The notes under the pieces: model-generated
Told to the model about the DNA's origin: nothing
What the model saw: only the letters and a program-made list of their open reading frames with translations
The model's database searches: none
Position numbers and translations under genes: made by a program
Source: a virus
Length of the DNA: 60,945 nt
Virus record (IMG/VR): IMGVR_UViG_3300031784_000032
Coordinates: 1-60,945 of that record
Reading direction: 5' to 3' (one strand)
Shown: piece by piece, positions 14,955-22,363 of the stretch
How positions within the stretch are numbered: position 1 is the stretch's first letter
How the letters are laid out: each line of letters opens with the position of its first letter

Positions 14955-15335
14955 ATGGCTACAGATATTATTCTAACAGTTGCAAGCATTTTTGGTGCCT
15001 TAACCGTAATCTTTGGTGCAGTCTTTTCATCATACAAGCTTGCTAAGCGAATAGACGCCGCTATCGGTGTAGACAAGAACGGTAGAACTATATCAGATAG
15101 ACTAGATAAAGTTGAGCATCAGCTGTGGGAAAACGGGGGCAGCTCTCTTGCCGATCGAGTCAATAACATCGAAAAGCATGTTGTAAAGGTCTCAACAGAG
15201 ATCGAGTTTATCAAGAATCTCACCCTCGGGCTACACAACTCTTCTGTACCTAATTCTGTGCCAGCAGACATCCTTCCACCTGCTGAAAAACCTCTTTTAA
15301 AAAAGCGCGTGTCTAAGTCAAAAAAAGCTAGCTAA
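14955..15335 (+). CDS. Membrane protein with coiled coil, DUF2746-like
   Basis: A 126-residue protein. Residues about 5-27 are one hydrophobic helix (ILTVASIFGALTVIFGAVF), followed by basic residues and then GRTISDRLDKVEHQLWENGGSSLADRVNNIEKHVVKVSTEIEFI, a predicted coiled coil. The tail is lysine-rich (KKRVSKSKKAS). A single N-terminal membrane helix, a GRT-x-x-DRLD segment and NGGSS-x-x-DRV match the DUF2746-type proteins of actinobacteriophages, which are often near lysis genes and have been proposed as holin-like. No lysin is present here, so a holin role is unsupported. A GG-rich ribosome site is 15 bases from the ATG, which is weak. Confidence 0.65.
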   Translation: MATDIILTVASIFGALTVIFGAVFSSYKLAKRIDAAIGVDKNGRTISDRLDKVEHQLWENGGSSLADRVNNIEKHVVKVSTEIEFIKNLTLGLHNSSVPNSVPADILPPAEKPLLKKRVSKSKKAS

Positions 15336-15386
15336 ACTACAAAACATGTAGTAGCATAAACCTAAGGTTTAACCCTAGGAGAAATT

Positions 15387-15668
15387 ATGCCATTAGCAGA
15401 CAAGCTAGCTACCGCCTCTCAGAAGTATATAAGCGACCTCACTACTTGTAAGTTCGCCTCTATCACCTCTGATCAGGGGCTATCTAAAAAAGATAGAGAC
15501 GCCCTAGCTGAAGTAATTAATCTCACTAATCGCGAAGACCATAGGTACATTCCCCATCAAACACTAGCTGACCTCCTGAGGAGTGAAGGCTATGACGTAA
15601 GTGCAAGTGCCATAAGTAGACACCGCGGGGGCAACTGCTCTTGCCGACGATTAGGAAAAATAAGTTGA
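15387..15668 (+). CDS. Small helix-turn-helix DNA-binding protein
   Basis: A 93-residue ORF with a strong ribosome site, AGGAGAAATT, before ATG 15387. Residues about 52-80 (HQTLADLLRSEGYDVSASAISRHRGG) look like a helix-turn-helix, with the recognition helix VSASAISRHR followed by a Cys-x-Cys tail (NCSCRRLG). Small proteins ending in an RHR-x-G-x-CxC motif are frequent in actinophages and are annotated as DNA-binding. It could be a transcription factor or a terminase-small-like protein. Its stop overlaps the start of the phosphoesterase gene by four bases, so the two are probably co-translated. Confidence 0.6.
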   Translation: MPLADKLATASQKYISDLTTCKFASITSDQGLSKKDRDALAEVINLTNREDHRYIPHQTLADLLRSEGYDVSASAISRHRGGNCSCRRLGKIS

Positions 15669-16864
15669 GCTTAGCTGACAAATTAGAAGAGCTACGTAAT
15701 CCTGGGACCTCGGGGTCTGACTATAAGAAGCTCGGAGTCCCCGAAGACTGGCGTCCAAGAATGGACATAGATAGCGGCAAGGGTGGCTATCTAATTTCAT
15801 CGCCTCGTGCAGAAGGCTCCAACTTCGATGCAAATGAAGTTATAAAAGATTTTGGTTTAGATCCGGCAGAGTGGGCGGTCTCTTCTCTTCGTAGAGGTAA
15901 GTGGCAAAAGTTTGATGGTGAATATTTAGAATCAGTACGAGTCAACCTAATACCATCATCTTCAGTTGGTTTAGACTCTTTAGATGTAGAGCAGCTTTTA
16001 GATGAAATGAAAAAGTGGCGTCCAGCAAAAGGTGTAAAAACATCAACTGGAAACGGTGCATTTACAGTAGTCCCAAGCGATCAACAAATAGGTAAAAAAG
16101 CAAACGGCGAGGGTACGGCTCAATCAATAGGTCGAATTCTCCAACTAACAGAATCGGCGGTGCATAGATTTGAAGCTTATAAAAAGATGGGCCTTTCTCT
16201 TGGAACAATTTGTCTGGCGTTACCGGGCGATCACGTGGAGGGAATTACCAGCCAAAACGGAAGACTCCAAGGACAAGCAGCCTCCGACCTCGGAATAACC
16301 GAACAGGTACGAGTTGCTAGAAGATTGCTTCTAGCTCAGATTAAAGCTTTAGCACCTCTAGCAGAGCACATGATTGTTCCAGTTATAAATGGAAACCACG
16401 ACGAAGCAACTAGGCAAGTTGTGACAGATCCGTCAGACGGATGGAACGTAGAAATTGCGTCCGCAGTTCAAGACATCTGCGCAGAAAATCCTGCACTGCA
16501 GCACATCGAGTTTAGGTACCCATCTGTTGGGCATCAGACACTAACTGTAGATGTTAAAGGAACTATGCTTGGACTGTTCCACGGACACCAGGCTGGACAG
16601 AACAACACACTTCGTTATATCTCTCAGCAGGCGGCAGGACAGACTGCTCTTGGTTTGGCAGACGTCTGGGTGTCAGGACACTTCCACAACTTTAGAACTA
16701 TGGACATTGGAACTCGTCTTTGGGTTCAGGCTCCAACCACAGACCCCGGAAGCGAATGGTTCCGTGATCGTGCTGGAATGGAGTCAAAGCCAGGACTTCT
16801 CACTATGGTTCTTGGCGGAGACTTTGAGCCAAGAGAATTTATAAGCGTTTTAGCTGTTAGGTAG
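15665..16864 (+). CDS. Calcineurin-like metallophosphoesterase
   Basis: I chose TTG 15665, giving 399 residues: it overlaps the previous TGA (TTGA) and has AGGA nine bases upstream. The earlier TTG 15641 lies in the preceding gene without a ribosome site. Binuclear metal motifs appear in order: VVPSDQQIGKK, GDHVEG, NGNHDE, FHGHQAG and SGHFHNF. These are the Asp/His/Asn ligands of the calcineurin-like superfamily. Phage members are usually annotated as phosphatases or exonucleases related to SbcD/Mre11. Substrate cannot be told from sequence. It lies between the HTH protein and the GT2 gene on a plus-strand island flanked by minus-strand replication genes. Confidence 0.8.
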   Translation: MSLADKLEELRNPGTSGSDYKKLGVPEDWRPRMDIDSGKGGYLISSPRAEGSNFDANEVIKDFGLDPAEWAVSSLRRGKWQKFDGEYLESVRVNLIPSSSVGLDSLDVEQLLDEMKKWRPAKGVKTSTGNGAFTVVPSDQQIGKKANGEGTAQSIGRILQLTESAVHRFEAYKKMGLSLGTICLALPGDHVEGITSQNGRLQGQAASDLGITEQVRVARRLLLAQIKALAPLAEHMIVPVINGNHDEATRQVVTDPSDGWNVEIASAVQDICAENPALQHIEFRYPSVGHQTLTVDVKGTMLGLFHGHQAGQNNTLRYISQQAAGQTALGLADVWVSGHFHNFRTMDIGTRLWVQAPTTDPGSEWFRDRAGMESKPGLLTMVLGGDFEPREFISVLAVR

Positions 16865-16866
16865 CC

Positions 16867-17934
16867 ATGAAAGTAGCAGTATACACAATTGCGTTAAACG
16901 AAGAGCAGTTTGTGCAGCCGTGGTGGGACAGTGCCAAAGAAGCAGACTATTTACTAATTGCGGACACTGGATCAACTGACAAAACCGTAGAGCTTGCTAA
17001 GTCGTTAGGCATAAATGTAATCAATGTTTTAGTTAAACCCTGGCGCTTTGATATGGCTAGGAACGCATCTTTAGCCGCAATACCGGCAGACATAGACTAC
17101 TGCATTGCTTTAGACATGGACGAAGTTCTGCTCCCTGGTTGGAGATCTCAGCTAGAAAAAGCCCTAGCTGAAAAAACCACTAGACCTAGATACCAGTACA
17201 CCTGGAACTGGAAAGATGCAGAAAAGACTATCCCCGGGCTTCAGTACGGCGGAGATAAGATTCACTCCAGATTTGGATATAAGTGGAAGCACCCAGTTCA
17301 TGAGGTGCTGGTCCCATATGGAGAAACTAAAGAGACCCAGTCCTGGGTCGGGCTCGAGATACATCACCATGCGGACGACTCTAAGCCTAGATCTCAGTAC
17401 TTACCACTACTAGCTCAGGCGGTCCAGGAGGACCCAGAAGACGATAGAAATGCCTTCTACTACGCCAGAGAGCTGTACTTTTATGGACGCTTCCAGGAGG
17501 CGCTGGAGGAGTTTAAGAGGCATTTGGAGCTTAGGAGGGCTACCTGGGCACCAGAGCGGGCAGCATCCCTAAGGTATATAGCAAAGATAGATCTAGAAGA
17601 TGCCGAAAGCTGGCTACTAAAAGCGATAGCTCAGGCACCTGGAAGACGGGAGCCTCTAGTTGAGCTAGCTCAGACCTACTACACCAAAGAGCTCTGGGAA
17701 CCGTGCTTAGAGTTTGCTAAGAAGGCTATCGAGATAGAAGAGAAGCCTCTAGACTACCTCTGCGAAGAGTTTGCCTGGGGGTCAGTCCCATACGACTTAG
17801 CTGCTATCGCTGCGTACAATTTAAAGCAATATGATGCTGCACTACAGTTTGGAGAGAAAGCTGTGGATCTGTCTCAGAGCGATCAAAGATTGCTAACTAA
17901 TCTGATTTACTATCGTGCTGCTGTTGCTTCTTAG
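16867..17934 (+). CDS. GT2 glycosyltransferase with C-terminal TPR-like repeats
   Basis: A 355-residue protein starting at ATG 16867, two bases after the previous stop. The N-terminal half is a GT-A transferase: VAVYTIALNEEQFV, DYLLIADTGSTDKTVELA (the nucleotide-binding Asp and GSTDxT), RFDMARNASL and the metal-binding DMDEVL. HPVHEVLV and a His-rich stretch (HHHAD) follow. The C-terminal half (about 185-350) is helical, with repeats such as AFYYARELYFYGRFQEALEEFKRHLEL that look like TPRs, a combination seen in transferases acting on proteins or cell-surface glycans. The last 38 bases overlap the WhiB gene tail to tail. Donor and acceptor are unknown. Confidence 0.85.
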   Translation: MKVAVYTIALNEEQFVQPWWDSAKEADYLLIADTGSTDKTVELAKSLGINVINVLVKPWRFDMARNASLAAIPADIDYCIALDMDEVLLPGWRSQLEKALAEKTTRPRYQYTWNWKDAEKTIPGLQYGGDKIHSRFGYKWKHPVHEVLVPYGETKETQSWVGLEIHHHADDSKPRSQYLPLLAQAVQEDPEDDRNAFYYARELYFYGRFQEALEEFKRHLELRRATWAPERAASLRYIAKIDLEDAESWLLKAIAQAPGRREPLVELAQTYYTKELWEPCLEFAKKAIEIEEKPLDYLCEEFAWGSVPYDLAAIAAYNLKQYDAALQFGEKAVDLSQSDQRLLTNLIYYRAAVAS

Positions 17935-18391
17935 CCTCTAAAGCAAAATAAGCGTCTACTGCATTAGCACTTGTGCGACTTTGCCAAGTAAATTTACATT
18001 TAGTGCAGGTTACTACTCTCATAGTGGACCATCGCCCTCCGTCTGGCCGATCAACTGTAGAGCTTTCTAAGTATTTTGTTTTTGCTTTGCAGCCCGGGCA
18101 TAACGGGAATCTTTTGTGACGCATTTCTTGACCCTCCCAGTTGACTGAAAGAGTTCGTCTAATGTCTTTGTAATCTAGTCCACCCCAAATACCCCAAAGC
18201 TGTTTCTCATTGAGAGCCCACTGAGCGCACTCTCGTCTGACTGGGCAAATACCACAAAGTTTTTTTGCCTGATATTGCTGTGCTGGTTTATTTGCAAAAA
18301 AATTATCTATAAATTCTGCATTTTTAGGCTTAGCGCACTCCGCGTCTTCATGCCAATCTTCTGAACTAAACAAGCTCCGGCACCTCGACAA
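17897..18391 (-). CDS. whiB-like: WhiB-like regulator with an extra zinc-ribbon-like tail
   Basis: WhiB proteins are actinobacterial iron-sulfur transcription factors, and phages use them to modify host transcription. Of 164 residues, the N-terminal 80 carry the four cluster cysteines C19, C46, C49 and C55 (C-x2-C-x5-C) and the WGIWGG turn at 66-71. Residues 98-132 add CPGC and CTKC pairs 27 residues apart, resembling a zinc ribbon, then a basic Lys/Gln tail. That extension is not part of usual WhiB proteins. The start is uncertain: TTG 18391 lacks a ribosome site and overlaps the previous gene; TTG 18373 would remove only six residues. It overlaps the GT2 gene convergently. Confidence 0.85.
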   Translation of the reverse strand: MSRCRSLFSSEDWHEDAECAKPKNAEFIDNFFANKPAQQYQAKKLCGICPVRRECAQWALNEKQLWGIWGGLDYKDIRRTLSVNWEGQEMRHKRFPLCPGCKAKTKYLESSTVDRPDGGRWSTMRVVTCTKCKFTWQSRTSANAVDAYFALEAKKQQQHDSKSD

Positions 18392-18713
18392 AAGTTACAG
18401 ATACTACTTTGTCTAAAGCAGAACCAGAGGAGTCTAGCCCGTCTTCAGCGCAAACTTCTTCGTACATTGCGCCACTAGAGGTTCCTACCCACCCCTGAGA
18501 CACAAAGCCAGCATCTATAGCTCCGTATGCCTGAGCAAGAGAGTAGACAATACCATCTCTTTGAATAGAAGAAGCCAAAGCTTTGCGTACAACTTCTTCT
18601 TCTAGATCAACGTGGTCTTCAGTGTAGTAGACGATGGCATAGGGAAGTTCAGGACGGTAGCCTTCACCCTCCCAGATGGACCAAAGGCACTCGCCGATTC
18701 TAGAATCTTTCAT
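18366..18713 (-). CDS. Hypothetical acidic protein
   Basis: A 115-residue ORF from ATG 18713, ending inside the start of the WhiB gene (26-base overlap), so the two are probably co-transcribed. The protein is acidic, begins MKDSRIGECLWSIWEGEGYRPELPYAIVYY and has no membrane segment or recognisable motif. I do not recognise a family. The ribosome site is poor. It sits between the UV-damage enzyme and WhiB, in what looks like a small early operon. Confidence 0.6.
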   Translation of the reverse strand: MKDSRIGECLWSIWEGEGYRPELPYAIVYYTEDHVDLEEEVVRKALASSIQRDGIVYSLAQAYGAIDAGFVSQGWVGTSSGAMYEEVCAEDGLDSSGSALDKVVSVTFVEVPELV

Positions 18714-18761
18714 ACTACAATTCTAGATCTGAGTGCTACATACTATACCGTATACTACAAA

Positions 18762-19250
18762 TTAAACTGGCCAGACATATTCGTAGGTTTCTGGCCTAAC
18801 CCCACAATCTTCGGGCCACTTAAACTGAGAATACCACTCGTAATCTTTATTAAGCAACGCTAACCTATGACTAGAGGCTACTTGAGAAAATAGTTCACTA
18901 GAAGATATCCACCGAGGATTGCAAGCTGTTTCAGGCAGTAGTCCTAGATTTAGAGCAGTGGACATAGTAGCTTTTGCTTTGTCGCCAATAGTAGATTTGT
19001 AGCCACGCTGTTTCCACTCTGCAACCATAGCTTGGATATATAAGTAGAGTGCGGTCTCATGACCTTTCCACATTTTTACAGCCGGGTGATTTGACCAACC
19101 CTTAGAAACCCTATGTTGCCCTTGCGGATCAAGCTGTAGTAGATTCATAAGAATTTGCCAACCCTCTAAGGCTTGCTTATTGAGGCGTTTGTTGTCTAGC
19201 ACCTTTGCTATGTCTTCAAACGAGTTAGTAACGGGAACAAATGTTTGCAT
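18762..19250 (-). CDS. Pyrimidine dimer DNA glycosylase family protein (Pyr_excise / MSMEG_6728-like)
   Basis: A 162-residue protein with MQTFVPV at the start and the family blocks VLDNKRLNKQALEGWQIL, WSNHPAVKMWKGHETALYLY, EWKQRGY and SSHRLALLNKDYEWYSQFKW. These match bacterial and phage proteins annotated as pyrimidine dimer glycosylase or MSMEG_6728 family, which are placed with T4 endonuclease V. The predicted role is repair of UV-damaged phage DNA, useful for a phage of sunlit habitats. AAGGAG lies 8 bases before the ATG and in the loop of a hairpin. A near-consensus promoter lies just upstream, so this gene probably heads its own transcript with the two genes after it. Confidence 0.75.
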   Translation of the reverse strand: MQTFVPVTNSFEDIAKVLDNKRLNKQALEGWQILMNLLQLDPQGQHRVSKGWSNHPAVKMWKGHETALYLYIQAMVAEWKQRGYKSTIGDKAKATMSTALNLGLLPETACNPRWISSSELFSQVASSHRLALLNKDYEWYSQFKWPEDCGVRPETYEYVWPV

Positions 19251-19276
19251 AAATAGCTCCTTTCAAAAAGCTATTT
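19251..19276 (-). promoter_or_regulatory. Hairpin enclosing the Shine-Dalgarno of the UV-repair gene
   Basis: AAATAGCT and AGCTATTT are perfect 8-base inverted arms separated by 10 bases. The AAGGAG ribosome site lies partly in the loop and partly in the arm next to the start codon. Such a fold could modulate translation start. The arms are AT-rich, so it would be weak. Confidence 0.45.
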
Positions 19277-19278
19277 AG

Positions 19279-19307
19279 AATATACCTAATGTCAAGAAAA
19301 AAGTCAA
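19279..19307 (-). promoter_or_regulatory. Near-consensus sigma-70-type promoter
   Basis: On the minus strand TTGACT is followed after exactly 17 bases by TATATT, each one base off the consensus hexamer. It lies about 30 bases before the ATG at 19250. This is the best promoter of the host housekeeping type that I see in the window, which suggests early expression by the host polymerase. Confidence 0.6.
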
Positions 19308-19309
19308 GT

Positions 19310-19325
19310 AAGCCTAAAAAGGCTT
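19310..19325 (-). terminator. Possible weak terminator hairpin
   Basis: On the minus strand AAGCCT-TTTT-AGGCTT forms a 6-bp hairpin overlapping the stop codon of the gene at 19314. A run of six T lies 8 bases beyond it, inside the following promoter spacer. It could separate the two transcripts. Confidence 0.35.
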
Positions 19326-19562
19326 TACAACACTCTGTTTTACTGACCCGTATACTGTGACGACAAGTTTAGGGCTATCCATATTTTCTTCAATTTCAGT
19401 TAAAGTTTTTCCCTCTGGATATGAGACTTTAAGCTCTAGACTAACTTCGTCTAAAACATCATTATCGGGTATCTCAAGAAAAGATCCTACTTCCCTAATT
19501 GCAAGTTCTTTTGCTTCAGTTATGTTTTTAGCTGCAATTTTAAGCTCAAAACTTGTTCTCAT
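19314..19562 (-). CDS. Small hypothetical protein
   Basis: An 82-residue ORF whose ATG overlaps the previous stop (TAATG at 19564-19560), implying translational coupling. The sequence MRTSFELKIAAKNITEAKELAIREVGSFL then a strand-rich second half with KLVVTVYGSV suggests a small alpha/beta fold. The shape resembles a dodecin-like or ACT-like strand-helix unit, but that is only an impression. No function can be assigned. Confidence 0.55.
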   Translation of the reverse strand: MRTSFELKIAAKNITEAKELAIREVGSFLEIPDNDVLDEVSLELKVSYPEGKTLTEIEENMDSPKLVVTVYGSVKQSVVKPF

Positions 19563-19999
19563 TAGTTAGCTTTTCTAAGTCGTTTTTCTAGCTTGTATGG
19601 GGAGTAGTGAACGCCCTTAAGTGGCGGGTTTTTGCCGTCAGTGTCGTTAAAAATTACGTCACCATATCTAACGCCAACTACTACTCCGCGTCTTCCATTG
19701 TGGATAGTGCCTAGCTTCTCTAAAAATGCATCTTGCTTGACTCTAACAATGTCTCCAACAGTAATACTTCCCGGTTGTAGATCAATCCAGTAGTAATTAT
19801 CTTCAGACTGCTCTTGAGTCAACGGCTCACCTAAAACTAGTTTTGGGAACACCTCTAAAACTTCTTTAAGGATGGCTGGAGACAGCGCTGGCAGCTCTTC
19901 CCAAGTGCTTAGCAGCTTGAGTATCGCTTTACCTGACCCGACCTTAACTTTGGCAGTCTCTAGCTGCTGTTTTATCCATTCATGGTTTAATTCTGGCAT
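19562..19999 (-). CDS. Hypothetical protein with KOW/SH3-like C-terminus
   Basis: A 145-residue ORF from ATG 19999 with AGAGGA upstream, abutting the stop of the gene before it. Residues 1-70 are helical. Residues about 75-140 (ITVGDIVRVKQDAF...RRGVVVGVRYGDVIFNDTDGKNPPLKGVHYSPYKLE) look like an SH3/KOW-type barrel, often involved in nucleic acid or protein binding. The function is unknown. Confidence 0.6.
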   Translation of the reverse strand: MPELNHEWIKQQLETAKVKVGSGKAILKLLSTWEELPALSPAILKEVLEVFPKLVLGEPLTQEQSEDNYYWIDLQPGSITVGDIVRVKQDAFLEKLGTIHNGRRGVVVGVRYGDVIFNDTDGKNPPLKGVHYSPYKLEKRLRKAN

Positions 20000-21001
20000 T
20001 TATATCCTCTCTAAGCTTAAGTCTAGTATAGCCTCTCTAAGGCTATCAATTGACTGATTTTTAGTTTTTATGGAACTACGGTATGATTCCAACTGGTTTT
20101 TTGCCACCGACAGCCTCTCTAGTGGTGACATTTCTTCAATCTGGTAAGCAAGATAGGACCAGGAAGGATCAAAGTCCCTAATAGTTGTCCAGTCTGTGAC
20201 AATTGGTGTGTTTGAGTTAAGAGCCTGTATATATCGATAGTTCCACCAAGTCCCAAGATTCCTATCCTGAGGTGGAACTAGTAGCCCTAGAGAGTCTTTT
20301 ATTGTCTTTAGTGAAGTCTCGTCGTGAACTACTGTCTGAATTAGAGGACGAAAAATAAATGGGTCCACCTTTTTAAGCCATTTTCCGTCACTAGGCACTA
20401 CAGACCAAAACGGGGCTTTCTCTGACATATCGATGGGTTCCGGGTTTATTAACATAGAGTCAAGATTTAGACCAACAAGTCTTTTTTCTAGGCTGAACCC
20501 TAAAGATCTTGCAGCAACAGCAGATTCGGTCCAAGGTAGGGCAGGATAATAAGTTATAGGCCACACACTAGAGTCAAGTTTTTCGGCTGCAACCTCTATC
20601 TTAGTGTATTTTAAAGAATCTTTTGCACGTTTGTATTCAGCTCTTTTTGAGTAAAAACGATCAAAGAGTCTAGAAACATCTTTTTTAATGTGGTTTATGC
20701 TGTTTTTATATTGCCAAATCTGTTGGCTATCAGCGACAAGACGAAGCTTCGGTGAGTCAAACATTAAACCTAAAACGTGCATAGCGCCATAGATTTTATT
20801 AGCGCTCATGGCTGTGGGTGGTATAAAACCTAAAAATATAAAGTCAAACTTCTCAAGATCGGACTTAGTCCAAGAAATCTTAGGGGTGGCCCAAGTAACT
20901 TCAGCAAACTCCCCTACAGCTTCTGCAAGAGTGCCAAAAAAACTTACATTTTCTCGTGGATGGCAGTGAGATGATGCCATCCCTGTAAATAAAACTTTCA
21001 T
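20000..21001 (-). CDS. Glycosyltransferase-like protein (GT-B type suspected)
   Basis: A 333-residue protein starting MKVLFTGMASSHCHPRENVSFFGTLAEAV, a Rossmann-like N-terminus of the kind seen in GT-B transferases and phage proteins annotated as such. Near residues 250-300 are WWNYRYIQALNSNTPIVTDW and PSWSYLAY, which resemble the C-terminal nucleotide-sugar region (G-x-R-x-x-E-A-L-x-x-x-x-P-V/I). No E-x7-E motif is clear, so the call is tentative. AAGGA lies before the ATG, and a terminator separates it from the SSB gene upstream. This would be the third putative glycosyltransferase in the window. Confidence 0.5.
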   Translation of the reverse strand: MKVLFTGMASSHCHPRENVSFFGTLAEAVGEFAEVTWATPKISWTKSDLEKFDFIFLGFIPPTAMSANKIYGAMHVLGLMFDSPKLRLVADSQQIWQYKNSINHIKKDVSRLFDRFYSKRAEYKRAKDSLKYTKIEVAAEKLDSSVWPITYYPALPWTESAVAARSLGFSLEKRLVGLNLDSMLINPEPIDMSEKAPFWSVVPSDGKWLKKVDPFIFRPLIQTVVHDETSLKTIKDSLGLLVPPQDRNLGTWWNYRYIQALNSNTPIVTDWTTIRDFDPSWSYLAYQIEEMSPLERLSVAKNQLESYRSSIKTKNQSIDSLREAILDLSLERI

Positions 21002-21018
21002 GTCAATCCTTAGCTAGC

Positions 21019-21047
21019 AAAAGCGGGGCACCAATAAGATGCCCCGC
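21019..21047 (-). terminator. Rho-independent terminator after the SSB gene
   Basis: On the minus strand GCGGGGCA, a 9-base loop and TGCCCCGC form a perfect 8-bp GC-rich stem followed at once by TTTT. Outer TAGCTAG and CTAGCTA arms could extend it. It sits 13 bases after the stop of the gene at 21060 and ends the replication/recombination transcript. Confidence 0.8.
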
Positions 21048-21059
21048 CTAGCTATTTAT

Positions 21060-21590
21060 TTAGAACGGCTCTTCAGCAGTTATTGGTGAAGATGGTGCTG
21101 GTGCTGCTGGTGGTGCTGGTGGTGGTGGTGGAACTGCAGCTCCAGCAGTTGTAGCTGAAGGAGTTGCAACAGCGCCCTGGTTTGGGAAGTAACGCTTGAT
21201 TTCGTTACTTTCTGTGCCATTGTAGGTGCGCTTTCCAAGGGTTGCACGGAAGGTTCTACCGTTTAGTGCCTGCTCAACCTGAGCATTGCTAGGGTTTGCA
21301 TCCCAGAAGGTACGTCCTAGTCCCATCGCGCTAGCCTTCATGAAGAACATGTTCATAGCCTTAGGGTTGTCGGTTGTGACAACTAGCTGATCCCAAACGC
21401 GACGCTTAGCGAACGGACCGCCTTGCACCTCGTTAGTTACCTTAAACATGACCTTGCCAGTCTTGGTCATAGTAGCTTCGGCTTGAATCACCTTCAGCTC
21501 GTAATCACCATCTGGTAGTGGTTCGTAGTTTGTGCTTCCTCCAGCATCGCCCGCTTTTTGAACGAGGTCTGCCCAGTTAATTGTACTCAT
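21060..21590 (-). CDS. Single-stranded DNA-binding protein, DUF669-like
   Basis: A 176-residue protein starting at ATG 21590 with AAGGAAG upstream. The core GDYELKVIQAEATMTKTGKVMFKVTNEVQGGPFAKRRVWDQLVV, then GLGRTFWDAN...NGRTFRATLGKRTYNGTESNEIKRYFP, matches DUF669-type phage proteins, which act as ssDNA-binding proteins. The last 40 residues are a Pro/Ala-rich linker ending in EEPF, like the acidic phenylalanine tip by which bacterial SSBs recruit partners. It is the last gene before the terminator and follows the Sak4 gene by 8 bases, a pairing common in phage recombination modules. Confidence 0.75.
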   Translation of the reverse strand: MSTINWADLVQKAGDAGGSTNYEPLPDGDYELKVIQAEATMTKTGKVMFKVTNEVQGGPFAKRRVWDQLVVTTDNPKAMNMFFMKASAMGLGRTFWDANPSNAQVEQALNGRTFRATLGKRTYNGTESNEIKRYFPNQGAVATPSATTAGAAVPPPPPAPPAAPAPSSPITAEEPF

Positions 21591-21598
21591 TTACTTCC

Positions 21599-22363
21599 TT
21601 AACTTGATTTCTTACTTGTTGTAGCCTTCGCTCCGAAGACCATGTCGAGCATGCGTTCTACGCCGAGATCGCCCTGCTCTACGATTTTCCCTAGACGACC
21701 CTGAACACGTTCTCCGGCTTCATACTCAGGTGTGCGCTCAACATACATGCGACGCACCTGATAAGGAGGCTGAAGTGGATCTGGGTTTGGCATAGTTTCT
21801 ACCGTGATAGCTCCCAGGATGTCGTAGAAATACGGGGCCTGAATTGCTAGCTGACCCTGCAGATAAGGACGGTATACGCCATCCTGACCCTTACGAGCCA
21901 TAGCAGTCAGCACTACAGCCTCAAGAGGCTGAGTTGGGTGCATTGTTAGGTCACGAAGGTCACGAAGTAGTGCACCCATGTGGCGAAGTAGCTCGCCCCA
22001 CTGCTGCATCTTCATTTGTTCGGTCCCTGCAATATTGTCCATGCACTTGACCTGCAACTCAGAGATTGAGTCGATGATCAAGGACTTGAACTGGTGCTTA
22101 CCTGACTGAAGCCACTGGAAAGCTTTAATGACTACATCGTAGTCACGGACCTGGACCACAACAGTGTCCCAAGTCCCGTCTGCCTGTGGAGGTTCTTCAG
22201 TCAAAGGGTCCCAGTACTTAACATTGATTGGTAGGAAGCGATGGCCTCCCTCAACATCAAGCATTAGGCGTGGGTATGGAGCTGTTACAGCAAAGCTGGA
22301 CTTGCCAACCTTTGATTCGCCATAAACCATAATTGTTAAACTGCGATCAACTGCATTACTCAT
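21599..22363 (-). CDS. Sak4-type RecA-like ATPase
   Basis: A 254-residue ATPase with Walker A GESKVGKSSF at about residues 15-24, DVEGGHR, and Walker B FKSLIIDSISEL. It is short like Sak4 single-strand annealing proteins, which assist homologous recombination with a phage SSB. Its ATG overlaps the stop of the nuclease gene (TAATG at 22365-22361), and the DUF669 SSB gene follows. The C-terminus is KKSS-rich. Annotators may call it an AAA or RecA-like NTPase; the Sak4 assignment rests on size and neighbourhood. Confidence 0.8.
   Translation of the reverse strand: MSNAVDRSLTIMVYGESKVGKSSFAVTAPYPRLMLDVEGGHRFLPINVKYWDPLTEEPPQADGTWDTVVVQVRDYDVVIKAFQWLQSGKHQFKSLIIDSISELQVKCMDNIAGTEQMKMQQWGELLRHMGALLRDLRDLTMHPTQPLEAVVLTAMARKGQDGVYRPYLQGQLAIQAPYFYDILGAITVETMPNPDPLQPPYQVRRMYVERTPEYEAGERVQGRLGKIVEQGDLGVERMLDMVFGAKATTSKKSS

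Noticed and set aside
14955-15335. Holin
   Set aside because: There is one membrane helix and a charged tail, but no endolysin or other lysis gene in the window. The sequence fits the DUF2746-like family, whose function is unproven.
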